Positions 1-9,255 of a DNA stretch of 64,000 nucleotides are shown piece by piece. Under the pieces are notes generated by a model. That model made no database searches and was not told where the DNA came from. It saw only the letters and a program-made list of their open reading frames with translations. The number at the start of each line of letters is the position of its first letter. Position 1 is the stretch's first letter. Source of the DNA: Pseudomonas svalbardensis (lineage in GTDB: Bacteria > Pseudomonadota > Gammaproteobacteria > Pseudomonadales > Pseudomonadaceae). The position numbers and the translations under genes were made by a program. Where the stretch lies: NCBI RefSeq assembly GCF_030053115.1, contig NZ_CP125619.1, positions 2,801,501-2,865,500 on the forward strand, given 5' to 3'.

Positions 1-292
1 AGCGCCCCTCGTAATGGTGGGCGGCCGGATCGACCATTGCCAGGCTCTGCCGGCATTTATTCAAGGCATCGCTGACCACCGGTTTCAACTGGTTAGCCTT
101 GAGCGTGGGTGCGAGTCCGCGGCCGGTGCGCACGAACAACTGATCGCTATACACCTCGCGAAGCCTTCGCAGTGCAGCGCTGACTGCTGATTGCGTCACG
201 CCCAGACGCAACGCGGCCCGGCTGGCGCTGGACTCTTCATGCAGCGCTTCGAAGACTTTCAGCAGGTTGAGATCAACGGTGGCGATATTCAT
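1..292 (-). CDS. LysR-family transcriptional regulator, N-terminal part (cut by window edge)
   Basis: The reverse strand reads an open frame from an ATG at 292 to the window edge. Residues about 5-65 form a typical LysR winged helix-turn-helix ([15 protein letters not shown], then a [14 protein letters not shown] recognition helix). The effector-binding domain lies outside the window. An alternative in-frame ATG at 301 adds three residues. No strong ribosome binding site separates the two starts. It is divergent from the nitrilase gene, with under 100 bases between starts, so it is a candidate regulator of that gene; this is inference from position only. Confidence 0.85.
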   Translation of the reverse strand, partial: MNIATVDLNLLKVFEALHEESSASRAALRLGVTQSAVSAALRRLREVYSDQLFVRTGRGLAPTLKANQLKPVVSDALNKCRQSLAMVDPAAHHYEGR

Positions 293-386
293 CTGGTTCA
301 TATCATTCAGCAGTGAGTGGGGCTTTATTGATGATCCCGTGGCGCCGGAGAATGAGCAACACCTCATTGCTTTCGGAGTTACTACG

Positions 387-1307
387 ATGCCCAAGTCAAT
401 TGTTGCTGCACTGCAAATCGGCTCTTTACCCGGTGGCAAAGCCGAGACCCTGGAACAGATCCTAGCCTGGGAAAGCGCGATTATTGAGACCGGGGCTGCG
501 CTGGTCGTCATGCCCGAAGCGTTGCTCGGCGGTTACCCCAAAGGCGAAGGCTTCGGTACCCAACTGGGTTATCGACTGCCGGAAGGTCGTGAAGCCTTTG
601 CCCGGTATTTCGCCAATGCGATCGATGTGCCCGGCGCGGAAACCGAAGCGTTGGCCGGGCTGTCAGCGCGCACCGGCGCCAACCTGGTGATCGGTGTCAT
701 CGAGCGCGCCGGTAGCACGTTGTACTGCACCGCGTTGTATTTCGATCCGCAGACCGGGCTGGTCGCCAAGCACCGCAAACTGATGCCCACCGGCACCGAG
801 CGGTTGATCTGGGGCAAAGGCGATGGCTCGACGTTGCCGGTGATCGACAGTCAGGTCGGGCGGATCGGCGCAGTGATTTGCTGGGAAAACATGATGCCGC
901 TGCTGCGCACCGCGATGTACGCCAAAGGCGTGGAGGTCTGGTGCGCGCCAACGGTGGACGAGCGGGAAATGTGGCAGATCAGCATGCGCCATATCGCCCA
1001 TGAAGGACGCTGCTTTGTGGTCAGCGCCTGTCAGGTTCAGGATTCGCCGCACGCCTTGGGCGTGGAGATCGCCAACTGGCCGGCGGATCGGGCATTGATT
1101 GCCGGGGGCAGCGTGATCGTCGGGCCGATGGGCAATATTCTGGCAGGACCTCTGCGTGACAGCGCCGGCTTGCTCAGCGCAGAAATCGACACCGATGACT
1201 TGGTCCGCGCCCGTTACGACTACGACGTGGTCGGCCACTACGCGCGCCCGGACGTGTTTGAGTTGACGGTGGATGAGCGGGCCAAGCCGGGTGTTCGATT
1301 TATCTGA
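387..1307 (+). CDS. Nitrilase (carbon-nitrogen hydrolase family)
   Basis: 306-residue cytoplasmic hydrolase of the nitrilase branch, expected to convert an organic nitrile to a carboxylic acid and ammonia. The catalytic triad is visible: Glu44 in [13 protein letters not shown], Lys131 in HRKLMPT and Cys165 in VICWENMMP. The CWEN context after the nucleophile is characteristic of true nitrilases rather than amidases. The frame is open further upstream (from 267), but the ATG at 387 is preceded by a GGAG at 375-378 and gives the usual N-terminus. It stands divergent to a LysR regulator. Substrate range (aliphatic, arylaceto-) cannot be read from the sequence. Confidence 0.9.
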   Translation: MPKSIVAALQIGSLPGGKAETLEQILAWESAIIETGAALVVMPEALLGGYPKGEGFGTQLGYRLPEGREAFARYFANAIDVPGAETEALAGLSARTGANLVIGVIERAGSTLYCTALYFDPQTGLVAKHRKLMPTGTERLIWGKGDGSTLPVIDSQVGRIGAVICWENMMPLLRTAMYAKGVEVWCAPTVDEREMWQISMRHIAHEGRCFVVSACQVQDSPHALGVEIANWPADRALIAGGSVIVGPMGNILAGPLRDSAGLLSAEIDTDDLVRARYDYDVVGHYARPDVFELTVDERAKPGVRFI

Positions 1308-1845
1308 GAGCACGCCACTCTTCACGGGTGATTTCCCAGAGGTCTTTGGGGAATCGCCCGCTGACGAAGTCGCCCTCATCGCTGCGGATCAAGCGCATAC
1401 CGGTGCGTTCCGAGAGTTTGCGCGAGCCGAGGTTGGGCGCTGCTTTCGGTACCCGCATCACGGATCGGCCGAGGGTTTTGAACCAGTACTCGGTGACCGC
1501 CGCACTGGCTTCGGTCATCAAGCCCTGGCCTTGCCATTTTGGCCCGAGCCAGAAGCCGCGGTTGTTGTCCTGCTCTTCCATCAGGCTGATATTGCCGATC
1601 AGTCGCTCCGGCGCCGACTTCAAACGAATCGACCAGTGCCACTCTTTGCCGACGGCAATCGCCGGCAAAGCGATGTCACGCAGATAGGTCAGTGCGCCAT
1701 CAGCAGGGTACGGCCAAGGAACCAAGGCGTTCAGATAACGCACCACTTCCCAGTGCGGGAACTGTTGCTGGATGGCTTCGGCGTCGGCCAGTTCCAGCGG
1801 GCGCAGGATTAAACGTTCGGTGTAGATCGTGGGTGTGGCTTCCAT
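1300..1845 (-). CDS. GNAT family N-acetyltransferase (RimJ/RimL type)
   Basis: 181 residues. The N-terminus [17 protein letters not shown] is the signature opening of the RimJ/RimL-like acetyltransferase-3 group. The acetyl-CoA binding stretch lies about residues 95-120 ([16 protein letters not shown]), with the typical Gln-Gly-x-Gly/x loop. It probably N-acetylates a small molecule or protein amino group; the substrate is unknown. Its 3' end overlaps the end of the convergent nitrilase gene by 8 bases, so the two share no intergenic terminator. Confidence 0.85.
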   Translation of the reverse strand: MEATPTIYTERLILRPLELADAEAIQQQFPHWEVVRYLNALVPWPYPADGALTYLRDIALPAIAVGKEWHWSIRLKSAPERLIGNISLMEEQDNNRGFWLGPKWQGQGLMTEASAAVTEYWFKTLGRSVMRVPKAAPNLGSRKLSERTGMRLIRSDEGDFVSGRFPKDLWEITREEWRALR

Positions 1846-1872
1846 GTTCTTTGTCGTTCCTTGAGTCGTGAC

Positions 1873-2346
1873 TTACCAGGTGCCGGTCGTCGACGTTGGC
1901 AGGCTGAGTTTGCCACTGTCCACGAAACGCATCGTGCCGAATAAGCCGCCCGCGAGTTTGCCGCGCAGGACGTAGGGCAGGTTGTCGAGGGTTTGGGTTT
2001 TGCTCAGTCCCAGTGTCTGGCGCAGCACGGAGAACGCCGAAACACTTACCGGAACGGTCAGCACGGTTTCGGAAAAGCGTGCAATCGAGCCCGATTGATC
2101 GCTGACGCCAGAGGCGAGTGGCTGGCCATTAACCTCCAGGTCCAGGGCCACGCCGTTGTAATTGATGGCGGTTTCGTTGGGGTTTTGTACGCGTATTTTC
2201 ACGGCAAAGCGTACTTCCATGTCCTGGCTTTGCAACGGCTCGAAGCCGACGACATTGATGTTCAGCGGGTCGCGATTGGGCAGCAGGGCACAGGCGCTCA
2301 GGGAGAGCAAAAGCAGGGAAAGGATAACGGCTTGGACACTGCGCAT
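1873..2346 (-). CDS. LEA type 2 (LEA14-like) lipoprotein
   Basis: 157 residues from the ATG at 2346, which has an AAGAGAG upstream; the frame is open further, to 2400, without a better start. The N-terminus is a lipoprotein signal (hydrophobic LLLLSLSAC, Cys about residue 19). The body (VRFAVKIRVQNPNETAINYNGVALDLEVNGQPLASG) matches the water-stress/LEA14 beta-sandwich domain, which is widespread in pseudomonads as an envelope lipoprotein of unknown function. It lies 57 bases downstream of the purine permease on the same strand and may be co-transcribed. Confidence 0.8.
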   Translation of the reverse strand: MRSVQAVILSLLLLSLSACALLPNRDPLNINVVGFEPLQSQDMEVRFAVKIRVQNPNETAINYNGVALDLEVNGQPLASGVSDQSGSIARFSETVLTVPVSVSAFSVLRQTLGLSKTQTLDNLPYVLRGKLAGGLFGTMRFVDSGKLSLPTSTTGTW

Positions 2347-2403
2347 GAATGTGCTCTCTTGAAGAAAAGGCCGAACCGCCAGTGGCTCGGCCTCGAGCAT
2401 TTT

Positions 2404-3876
2404 CTAGCGGTTCAAGGGTGCGACAGTTGCCGGCGAGACGGGTTCACCCTTGGCCGGGATATCCGGGTTTTCCATGACCCGCAGGATCGAGGCTTCCGGA
2501 TCGAAATCGTCCTCTTCCAGCTCAATGAACTCTTCGGGCAGGAAGATATTCAGCACGATAGCGCACAACGCGCCGACGGTGATCGGCGATTCGAAGATGT
2601 TGTGCAGCGCCTTCGGCAACTCGCGCAGCACTTCCGGAACCGCCGCGACACCCAGGCCCATGCCGAGCGAAATCGACACGATCAGCATGTTGCGCCGGTG
2701 CAGGCCGGCTTCGGCGAGGATCTTGATCCCGGCGACGGCGACGGTGCCGAACATCACCAGTTCAGCGCCACCGAGTACCGGTTTCGGCATCAGTTGCAGC
2801 ACTGCACCGATCATCGGGAACAACCCCAGCAGCACCAACAAACCGGCAATGAAGAACGCCACGTAGCGGCTGGCCACGCCGGTGAGCTGAATCACGCCGT
2901 TGTTCTGGGCGAAGGTCACCATCGGCATGCTGTTGAACACGGCGGCCATGGCTGAGTTCAGGCCGTCGGCGAGCAGACCGGACTTGATCCGGCGGAGGTA
3001 GATCGGGCCTTTGACCGGCTGCCGGGAAATCATCGAATTGGCGGTCAAGTCACCAGCGGCTTCCAGCGGCGACACCAGGAAAATCACTGCCACTGGTACA
3101 AACGCCACCCAATCGAAGTTAAAGCCGTACTTGAACGGCACCGGTACGCTCATCAGCGGTACGTCGGGCAGACTGGCGAAGTTGACGTCACCCATCAGCC
3201 AGGCCACGACATAGCCGAGGGTCAGGCCGATGACGATTGCACCGAGGCGCAGGAACGGCACATCGACCCGGTTCAACAGCACAATCGTTCCGAGTACCAA
3301 GGCCGCCAGGGCCAGATGACTGGCCGCGCCGAGGTCTGCCGCACCGAAGCCGCCGGCGATGTCGGTCATGGCGACTTTGATCAGCGACAGGCCCATCAGC
3401 GTGATGATCGTGCCGGTCACCACCGGGGTGATCAGCATCCGCAATTTGCCGATGAACTGGCTCAACACCACTTCGATGAAGGCGGCGAAAAAGCACACAC
3501 CGAAGATCGTCGACAGGATCTCATCGGTGCCGCCACCCCGGGCCTTGACCATGAAACCGGCACTGAGAATCACGCTGATGAATGAGAAGCTGGTGCCTTG
3601 CAAACACAGCAGGCCGGAACCGATCGGGCCGAAACGTCGTGCCTGAACAAACGTGCCCAGTCCCGAGACGAACAGCGCCATGCTGATCAGGTACGGCACT
3701 TCGCTTTGCAGACCGAGGGCGCCCCCCATGATCAGGGTCGGAGTGATGATGCCGACGAAACTGGCGAGTACATGTTGCAGCGCAGCGAAGACGGTGGCGG
3801 TCAGATGCGGACGGTCGTCGAGGCCGTAAATCAGGTCGTTATTGCGCGGGGCAGGGGCTTTTTCAGAGGCGGTCAT
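2404..3876 (-). CDS. NCS2 nucleobase:cation symporter (xanthine/uric acid permease type)
   Basis: 490-residue inner-membrane permease of the NAT/NCS2 family with about 12-14 hydrophobic segments. The family signature QxxNxGxxxLTxVxSR appears as QNNGVIQLTGVASR about residue 320. The early QHVLASFVG motif in the first membrane helix is also typical. It is expected to import xanthine or uric acid with protons. The N-terminus MTASEKAPAPRNNDLIYGLDDRP is the normal cytoplasmic leader. The exact purine is not decidable without comparison to XanQ and UacT. Confidence 0.9.
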   Translation of the reverse strand: MTASEKAPAPRNNDLIYGLDDRPHLTATVFAALQHVLASFVGIITPTLIMGGALGLQSEVPYLISMALFVSGLGTFVQARRFGPIGSGLLCLQGTSFSFISVILSAGFMVKARGGGTDEILSTIFGVCFFAAFIEVVLSQFIGKLRMLITPVVTGTIITLMGLSLIKVAMTDIAGGFGAADLGAASHLALAALVLGTIVLLNRVDVPFLRLGAIVIGLTLGYVVAWLMGDVNFASLPDVPLMSVPVPFKYGFNFDWVAFVPVAVIFLVSPLEAAGDLTANSMISRQPVKGPIYLRRIKSGLLADGLNSAMAAVFNSMPMVTFAQNNGVIQLTGVASRYVAFFIAGLLVLLGLFPMIGAVLQLMPKPVLGGAELVMFGTVAVAGIKILAEAGLHRRNMLIVSISLGMGLGVAAVPEVLRELPKALHNIFESPITVGALCAIVLNIFLPEEFIELEEDDFDPEASILRVMENPDIPAKGEPVSPATVAPLNR

Positions 3877-3970
3877 GGTGGTGTGCGTGCCAGAAGGCGG
3901 GCCGGGTCAGAAAATGGAGGCGCAGGATGCCAGCAGCGGGCATCGAGGGCAACGCACAACGTACTGATCG

Positions 3971-3992
3971 TTCCCACGCTCCCGCGTGGGAA
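3971..3992. repeat. Short perfect hairpin between purine permease and LysR genes
   Basis: TTCCCACGC at 3971-3979 pairs exactly with GCGTGGGAA at 3984-3992 around a four-base loop. This sequence type recurs in intergenic regions of fluorescent pseudomonads. It lies just past the stop of the minus-strand LysR gene, where it could stabilise or terminate that transcript, although no T-run follows. Confidence 0.7.
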
Positions 3993-3998
3993 TGCTCA

Positions 3999-4892
3999 TC
4001 AAGCGAACGCCGCGAGTAGATCCTCTTCAAAGGCTTTCTGCGCATCCCCGGGCACTTGGGCGCGATGGCGGGCCAGATGAAACGCCACGTCGAAACTCAT
4101 ATCGGCACGGCGCACGGCGCGCAGCAATCCTTTGTCTTCCCAGCTGCGGGCAAAGTGGCTGGGCAAATAACCGACGTGCTTGCCGGAAAGAATGAAGGCG
4201 AGTGTGCCTTCGACTTGCTCCGAGCGCGCCGAACACATCTTCCCCTGGAAGGGCTCGTCGCTGCGCAGGAAGCGATAAGGGTGATCGACCCGATCGCAAG
4301 CCTGGAGCGCTAGATCGTCAGGTGCGTCATTAGTGAATAGCGGATGTCCTGCGGCGCAATACAGGTGCTGGGTTTCGGTAAACAGTTCGCGGTAGTCAAA
4401 AGCGCTTTGCACTTGTGAGAAATAGCCGATCGCCAGGTCCAGTCGTTGTTGCAGCAGCAACCGTTCCATTTCGCCGGGCATGGCGCTGATCAACTCGATG
4501 CGTACCGATTCGTCCCGTTCACGAAAGCGTCGGATCGCATCGGCTACTCGTTGCAACACGGATTGATCGAGCGCTTCGGACAGCCCCAAACGAACCTCGC
4601 CGATCAAGCGCCCGGCCACACCATTGGATTGATGGCGGAAGGCTTCGATGGACTCGAACAGGCTGCGAGTCGCGCTGAGCAGTTGTTCGCCCTTGGGCGT
4701 GATCTTGAAACCACCTTTGCCGCGACTGCACAGGCGATAGCCGAGTCGGGTTTCCAGTTTGGCCATTTGCTGGCTGATGCTCGACTGGCTCAAGCCCAAC
4801 TCCCCCTGAGCCGCGCTGAAGCCGCCGCACTCCACCACGTTGACGAACAGGCGCAGCAGTTGCAGATCGAGATCGTGGAGTTGGCTGAGCAT
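3999..4892 (-). CDS. LysR-family transcriptional regulator
   Basis: 297 residues from the ATG at 4892, preceded by GGGAG (4903-4907). The N-terminal winged helix-turn-helix spans about residues 8-65 (LRLFVNVVECGGFSAAQGELGLSQSSISQQMAKLE), followed by a LysR substrate-binding domain. It is divergent from the periplasmic polyamine-binding protein and the ureohydrolase, so it is the likely regulator of that pair. This is the usual LysR arrangement, as with the guanidino-compound regulators gbuR/gpuR of P. aeruginosa. Confidence 0.88.
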   Translation of the reverse strand: MLSQLHDLDLQLLRLFVNVVECGGFSAAQGELGLSQSSISQQMAKLETRLGYRLCSRGKGGFKITPKGEQLLSATRSLFESIEAFRHQSNGVAGRLIGEVRLGLSEALDQSVLQRVADAIRRFRERDESVRIELISAMPGEMERLLLQQRLDLAIGYFSQVQSAFDYRELFTETQHLYCAAGHPLFTNDAPDDLALQACDRVDHPYRFLRSDEPFQGKMCSARSEQVEGTLAFILSGKHVGYLPSHFARSWEDKGLLRAVRRADMSFDVAFHLARHRAQVPGDAQKAFEEDLLAAFA

Positions 4893-4994
4893 CAAACATT
4901 ACTCCCGGATAAAGTCAGGATAACTAACTGGGTATTTTTCCAATGTATCCGACGGCGCATTCTCCATCCACTTCATCTGGTCAGGTGTTCCGTC

Positions 4995-6086
4995 ATGGCT
5001 CCCATGTTCAAGCTGTGTTTCCCCACGCTGTTCCTCGCCATGGCCGTATCGGCCCAGGCCGAGGAAAAAGTCCTGAATCTCTACAGTTGGTCCGATTACG
5101 TAGCGCCTGAAACCTTGCAGCGTTTCGAGCAGGAAACCGGTATCCACGTGCGCTACGACACGTTCGATTCCTCGGAGGTGCTCGAAACCAAGTTGCTCAC
5201 TGGTGGCAGCGGTTATGACGTGGTCGTGCCGTCTTCCAGTGTGCTGGCCCGTGGACTGGCAGCCGGTGCGTTGAAAGAGATTCCCCACGAAGGCCTCAAG
5301 GGTTACGCCAACCTCGATCCGGATTTGCTGGAAAAACTCGCCGCCGTCGACCCCGGCAACCGTTATGGCGTGCCCTATACGTGGGGCACACTGGGTTTGG
5401 GGATGAATGTCGAAGCCGTGAAGCAGCGTTTGCCGGACGTGCCGCTCAACAGCCTGGACCTGCTGTTCAAGCCTGAGTACGCCGGCAAACTGAAAGATTG
5501 CGGCATTGCCATTCTCGATTCGCCTCAGGAAGTGATCGGCCTGGCGCTGCATTACCTGGGTAAAAATCCTTACAGCACTGACAAGGCTGATCTGTCAGCC
5601 GCCGAGGCGCTGTTGCATCAGCTGCAACCCAATGTGCTGTACGTCGCGACCGGTCGGCAGATCAGCGATCTGGCCAATGGCAGCGTATGCCTGGCGTTGA
5701 CCTACAACGGTGACGCCAGCATGGCCGCTGATCAGGCGCGCAAGGCCAACAAGCCATTTGAAGTGGCGTACCGGATTCCGAAAGAGGGCACGCTGGTCTG
5801 GCAGGACAACCTGGCGATCCCCAAGGACGCCCCACACCCCGAAGCCGCCCGCGCCTTTATAGAGTTCATGTTGCGCCCGGAATCCGTCGCAGCACTGACC
5901 AACACACTTTTCTTCGCGACAGCCAACCAGGCGGCAACACCGCTGGTGGATGAGGCCGTGCGCACCGATCCGGACATCTACCCACTGGCTGACGTGCGTG
6001 ACCGGCTGTACGCCGACCGCAGCATGAGCCTGAAGGACCTGCGTCAACGCACTCGCTTGTGGACCACTTTCCGTAGCCGCCAATAA
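4995..6086 (+). CDS. Periplasmic polyamine-binding protein of an ABC transporter (PotF/SpuD family)
   Basis: 363 residues from the ATG at 4995 (an ATG at 5004 is also possible). A cleavable signal peptide ends near AVSAQA|EEK. The mature start KVLNLYSWSDYVAPETLQRFEQETGI is diagnostic of the PotF/PotD class, which bind putrescine, spermidine or related cations. No permease or ATPase genes are adjacent, so it would have to use a transporter encoded elsewhere. It is followed after 13 bases by the ureohydrolase gene, which suggests uptake and hydrolysis of a guanidino or polyamine compound. Confidence 0.87.
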   Translation: MAPMFKLCFPTLFLAMAVSAQAEEKVLNLYSWSDYVAPETLQRFEQETGIHVRYDTFDSSEVLETKLLTGGSGYDVVVPSSSVLARGLAAGALKEIPHEGLKGYANLDPDLLEKLAAVDPGNRYGVPYTWGTLGLGMNVEAVKQRLPDVPLNSLDLLFKPEYAGKLKDCGIAILDSPQEVIGLALHYLGKNPYSTDKADLSAAEALLHQLQPNVLYVATGRQISDLANGSVCLALTYNGDASMAADQARKANKPFEVAYRIPKEGTLVWQDNLAIPKDAPHPEAARAFIEFMLRPESVAALTNTLFFATANQAATPLVDEAVRTDPDIYPLADVRDRLYADRSMSLKDLRQRTRLWTTFRSRQ

Positions 6087-6099
6087 TAAGGAACCTGAG

Positions 6100-7059
6100 A
6101 TGGACGTCCCGATGCAAAACGATCAGGCCATGACCCGCGACAGCCTCTACGGCACTGCCGCCGAAAGTACCTACGCCGGTATCACCAGTTTCATGCGTCG
6201 TCGCTACAGTCGCGACTTGCGCGGCGTCGACGTTGCGGTCAGCGGTGTCCCGTTCGACACCGCCACCAGCAACCGTCCCGGTGCGCGTTTCGGACCACGT
6301 GGCATTCGTGCCGCGTCCACCGGGATTGCCTGGGAACGCCACTGGCCATGGGCCTTCGACCCGTTCGAGCATCTGGCGGTCATCGACTACGGCGATTGCG
6401 ACTTCGATTACGGCACACCGCAGTCGGTGCCGGAAAGCATTGAAGCCCATGCCGAACGCATTCTCAACGCCGGTAGCGCGATGCTGACGTTCGGCGGGGA
6501 TCACTTCATCACGTATCCGCTGCTCAAGGCCCATGCGCGCAAACATGGTCCGCTGTCGTTGATCCACTTCGACGCCCACAGCGACACCTGGCCGGACGAA
6601 GACGGCAAGCGCGTCGATCACGGCACGATGTTCTGGCACGCGGCCAAGGAAGGGTTGGTGGATCCGTCGCGTTCGGTGCAGATCGGGTTGCGCACCACCA
6701 ATGACGATCACCAGGGCTTTCAGGTGCTGGATGCGCGACAAGTGCATCGACGTGGTGTTGATGAGATTGTCGAGGCCATTCGGGCGCGGGTCGGTGATAA
6801 CCCGGTGTACCTGACGTTCGACATTGATTGCCTTGATCCGGCCTTCGCTCCAGGCACCGGAACGCCGGTGTGCGGTGGCTTGAGTACGGTGCAGGCGCTG
6901 GAAATTCTCGGTGGTTTGCGCGGGATCAATCTGGTGGGAATGGACGTCGTGGAAGTGGCGCCGGCCTACGACAGTGCGGACATTACCTCACTGGCGGCGG
7001 CGACGTTGGCGATGGAAATGCTGTGCCTCTATGCAGCGAAGCATAAGGTCGACCGGTAA
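6100..7059 (+). CDS. speB: Agmatinase-family ureohydrolase
   Basis: 319-residue binuclear manganese hydrolase that splits urea from a guanidino compound. Metal-binding motifs are intact: GGDHF at 132-136, FDAHSDTW at about 157-164 and FDIDCLDPAFAPGTGTP at about 243-259. The length equals that of pseudomonad agmatinase, guanidinobutyrase (GbuA) and guanidinopropionase (GpuA), which are hard to tell apart by motif. The LysR plus binding-protein context fits any of these. The symbol is for the family; substrate is not proven. Confidence 0.85.
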   Translation: MDVPMQNDQAMTRDSLYGTAAESTYAGITSFMRRRYSRDLRGVDVAVSGVPFDTATSNRPGARFGPRGIRAASTGIAWERHWPWAFDPFEHLAVIDYGDCDFDYGTPQSVPESIEAHAERILNAGSAMLTFGGDHFITYPLLKAHARKHGPLSLIHFDAHSDTWPDEDGKRVDHGTMFWHAAKEGLVDPSRSVQIGLRTTNDDHQGFQVLDARQVHRRGVDEIVEAIRARVGDNPVYLTFDIDCLDPAFAPGTGTPVCGGLSTVQALEILGGLRGINLVGMDVVEVAPAYDSADITSLAAATLAMEMLCLYAAKHKVDR

Positions 7060-7069
7060 CACACAAGAA

Positions 7070-7104
7070 AAATGTGGGAGCGGCGGTGCGGCGATCCCAC
7101 ATTT
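7070..7104. terminator. Bidirectional hairpin terminator between convergent genes
   Basis: AAATGTGGGA (7070-7079) pairs perfectly with TCCCACATTT (7095-7104) around a 15-base GC-rich loop, flanked by an A-run on one side and T-rich sequence on the other. It sits between the convergent ureohydrolase (ends 7059) and aldo/keto reductase (ends 7114). Confidence 0.65.
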
Positions 7105-7113
7105 CGATCTGTG

Positions 7114-8079
7114 TCAGGCGACGGGGATGATTGGCAGATCCAGGGTTTCAGCCCCGGTAAATCGCGCCATCGACCCGGCAATGGATTCATGGGGCACGGC
7201 CATCTCCACACCACTGGCCCCATCAAGCCGCAACAGTTGATCGGCACTCAATTGCACATCCAAAGCACCCAAGGTCGCATCCAGTTGTTCACGGGTGCGC
7301 GAGCCGAGAATCGGAATCAGCGCCGTGGTCGAACGCTTGGCTTTTTCCCGCAGCCAGGCTATGGCGACGTGCGTCGGGCTGGCGCCCAATTCTTCAGCGA
7401 CGGCCAGCAAGGTGTCGAGCAGGGCGGTTTCACGGGCGCTTTTCTCGGCGTGGATCAGCATGCCGAGTTTGGCGGCGCGGTTGTCGCCATCGTTGGTGCG
7501 GTACTTGCCAGTGAGGAACCCGCCACCCAATGGTGACCATAACGTAGCGGCCAGGCCCAAGGCTTCGGCCATCGGCAGTTGTTCACGTTCGGCCGTGCGT
7601 TCAGCGAGGCTGTATTCCACCTGAATCGCAGCAAGCGGTGAGAACCCGCGAATCTCGGCCAGCAAATCGGCCCGAGCAATGCGCCACGCCGGGAAGTTTG
7701 ACAGCCCGGCGTAGTGAATTTTGCCAGCGCGCACCAGATCGTCGAAACCGCGCAGAATTTCTTCCATCGGCGTCACGCCATCGCTCATGTGGGCCCAGAA
7801 CAGGTCGATGTGGTCGGTGTTGAGTCGTTTCAGGCTTTCTTCCACGGCGCGAACCATGTTCTTGCGGTTGTTGCCGGTGTGGGAAATGCCCGCAGCCGGC
7901 GTGGTCCCCAGGGTGTATTTGGTGGCGATGACCAGGCGATCCCGTTCCGCTGCGATGAACTCGCCGAGCATGGCTTCCGACTGGCCCGCCTGATAGCCGT
8001 TGGCGGTGTCGATGAAATTGCCGCCGGCCTCCAGGTAGCCATCAAAGATGCTACTGCCACTTTCTGACAGGGTCCTCTG
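7114..8079 (-). pseudogene. Aldo/keto reductase lacking its N-terminus
   Basis: The frame encodes a clear NADPH-dependent aldo/keto reductase, reading from IFDGYLEAGGNFIDTANGYQ to the C-terminus, with the catalytic Lys (VIATKYTLG) and His (LFWAHMSDG). The first ATG, at 7971, lies downstream of the catalytic Asp and Tyr (FIDTANGY), which are still in frame between 7972 and 8055. Upstream, the frame meets TAG at 8080-8082 with no ATG, GTG or TTG before the homology. About 45-50 residues of the first strands of the barrel are missing. The missing part cannot fit in the 39 bases left before the divergent WYL gene. It is most likely a 5' deletion. Confidence 0.8.
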
Positions 8080-8118
8080 CTAAGCTCCGACAACTTTCAC
8101 GGACAGAGCCTGCCGATC

Positions 8119-8835
8119 GTGTCGCGTACCACTCGTTTACTGACCTTGTTGCAATTGCTGCGCGGCAAAAGTCGTCCGGTGACCGCGGCGACGCTTGCCG
8201 GCGAATTGGAGATTTCTGAACGCACGCTGTACCGCGACATCGCCGAACTCACCGCCCTTGGCGCGCCAATCTATGGCGAAGCGGGGATCGGCTATGTGCT
8301 GCGCAGCGGTTTGTTTCTGCCGCCGCTGATGCTCAACGCCGATGAAACCGAAGCCATTGTGCTGGGGTTGCGCTATGTGGATCAGCGCGGGGATGAGGTG
8401 TTGAGTAAGGCGGCGGCGGATGCGCTGGCCAAGATTGCAGCGGTATTGGCGCCTGAAGCGCTGGACGCGTTACGCAACCCGACGGTGTTACCGGGGCCGC
8501 CCGGCTATGGCTTTGCGCCCAACGCGGTGCCACTGAATGTGTTTCGCCAGGCCATTCGCGATCAGGCCAAGCTGCACATCGATTACGCGGATGCCAACCA
8601 GGTGCCGAGTCAGCGGCTGATTTGGCCGCTGGCTCTGGGGTTTCTGAACGAGGTGCGAATCATCGTCGCCTGGTGCGAGTTGCGTAGCGCCTACCGCACC
8701 TTTCGTACCGACCGGATCTCGGCAGCGAACGAGCAGGGCGAGCGTTATCCGGGGCGGCGCAGCGACCTGTTGCGCACCTGGCGCAAGCAGATGCAACTGG
8801 ACGAAGCAGGGCGCTTCACTCCTGACAAGAACTGA
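8119..8835 (+). CDS. YafY-like HTH/WYL-domain transcriptional regulator
   Basis: 238 residues starting at a GTG (8119). The N-terminal helix-turn-helix (RLLTLLQLLRGKSRPVTAATLAGELEISERTLYRDIAEL) is the standard HTH_11 opening of the YafY/WYL group. It is followed by a WYL ligand-sensing domain about residues 135-200, including the terminal basic motif. Such regulators are often divergent from the gene they control, here the truncated aldo/keto reductase. Confidence 0.87.
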   Translation: MSRTTRLLTLLQLLRGKSRPVTAATLAGELEISERTLYRDIAELTALGAPIYGEAGIGYVLRSGLFLPPLMLNADETEAIVLGLRYVDQRGDEVLSKAAADALAKIAAVLAPEALDALRNPTVLPGPPGYGFAPNAVPLNVFRQAIRDQAKLHIDYADANQVPSQRLIWPLALGFLNEVRIIVAWCELRSAYRTFRTDRISAANEQGERYPGRRSDLLRTWRKQMQLDEAGRFTPDKN

Positions 8836-8887
8836 CACAGGCTTGTTTTAGCATGGCTCCAGAATCAACAAACAAGGAGCCGTAACC

Positions 8888-9229
8888 ATGTCCAATCCCG
8901 CCTCTTCACTGGCACCCGCCATCGCCGCCTACATTGCTGCGGCCAATGCCCGCGACACCTCGCGGGTCGCCAGTTTTTTCGCTGAGGATGCCAATGTGTT
9001 CGATGAAGGCCAGCACCAGGTCGGCACTCACGCCATCGCGCAATGGATGCAAGACACCGCCCAGCGTTACCAGCCACGGGTCGAAGTACTCGACGTCCAA
9101 CTACGCACCGGCAAAGTGCTGGTGCATAACCTGATCTCCGGAACGTTTCCGGGCAGCCCTCTGGAATTGCGCTACATGTTTCGCCTGAATGAACAGGGCA
9201 AGATCGCCCGGCTAGACATCTCTCTCTAA
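8888..9229 (+). CDS. SnoaL-like / NTF2-fold small protein
   Basis: 113 residues with an AAGGAG ribosome binding site at 8874-8879. The pattern IAAYIAAANARDTSRVASFFAEDANVFDEGQHQVGTHAIAQWM is the cone-shaped NTF2/SnoaL fold used by small isomerases and binding proteins. The C-terminal strand (LRYMFRLNEQGKIARLDI) completes the fold. The specific function is unknown. It follows the WYL regulator by 52 bases and precedes zapE by 26. Confidence 0.8.
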   Translation: MSNPASSLAPAIAAYIAAANARDTSRVASFFAEDANVFDEGQHQVGTHAIAQWMQDTAQRYQPRVEVLDVQLRTGKVLVHNLISGTFPGSPLELRYMFRLNEQGKIARLDISL

Positions 9230-9255
9230 CCAGGCCGCGTGGCATACTGCCGCGC

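Noticed and set aside
4446-4994. Upstream extension of the polyamine-binding protein frame
   Set aside because: It runs antisense through the LysR gene. The signal peptide starts at 4995 or 5004.
7830-8093. 87-codon minus-strand ORF that could have supplied the missing N-terminus of the aldo/keto reductase by a frameshift
   Set aside because: Its translation shows no reductase motifs. The homology lies in the other frame up to 8055.
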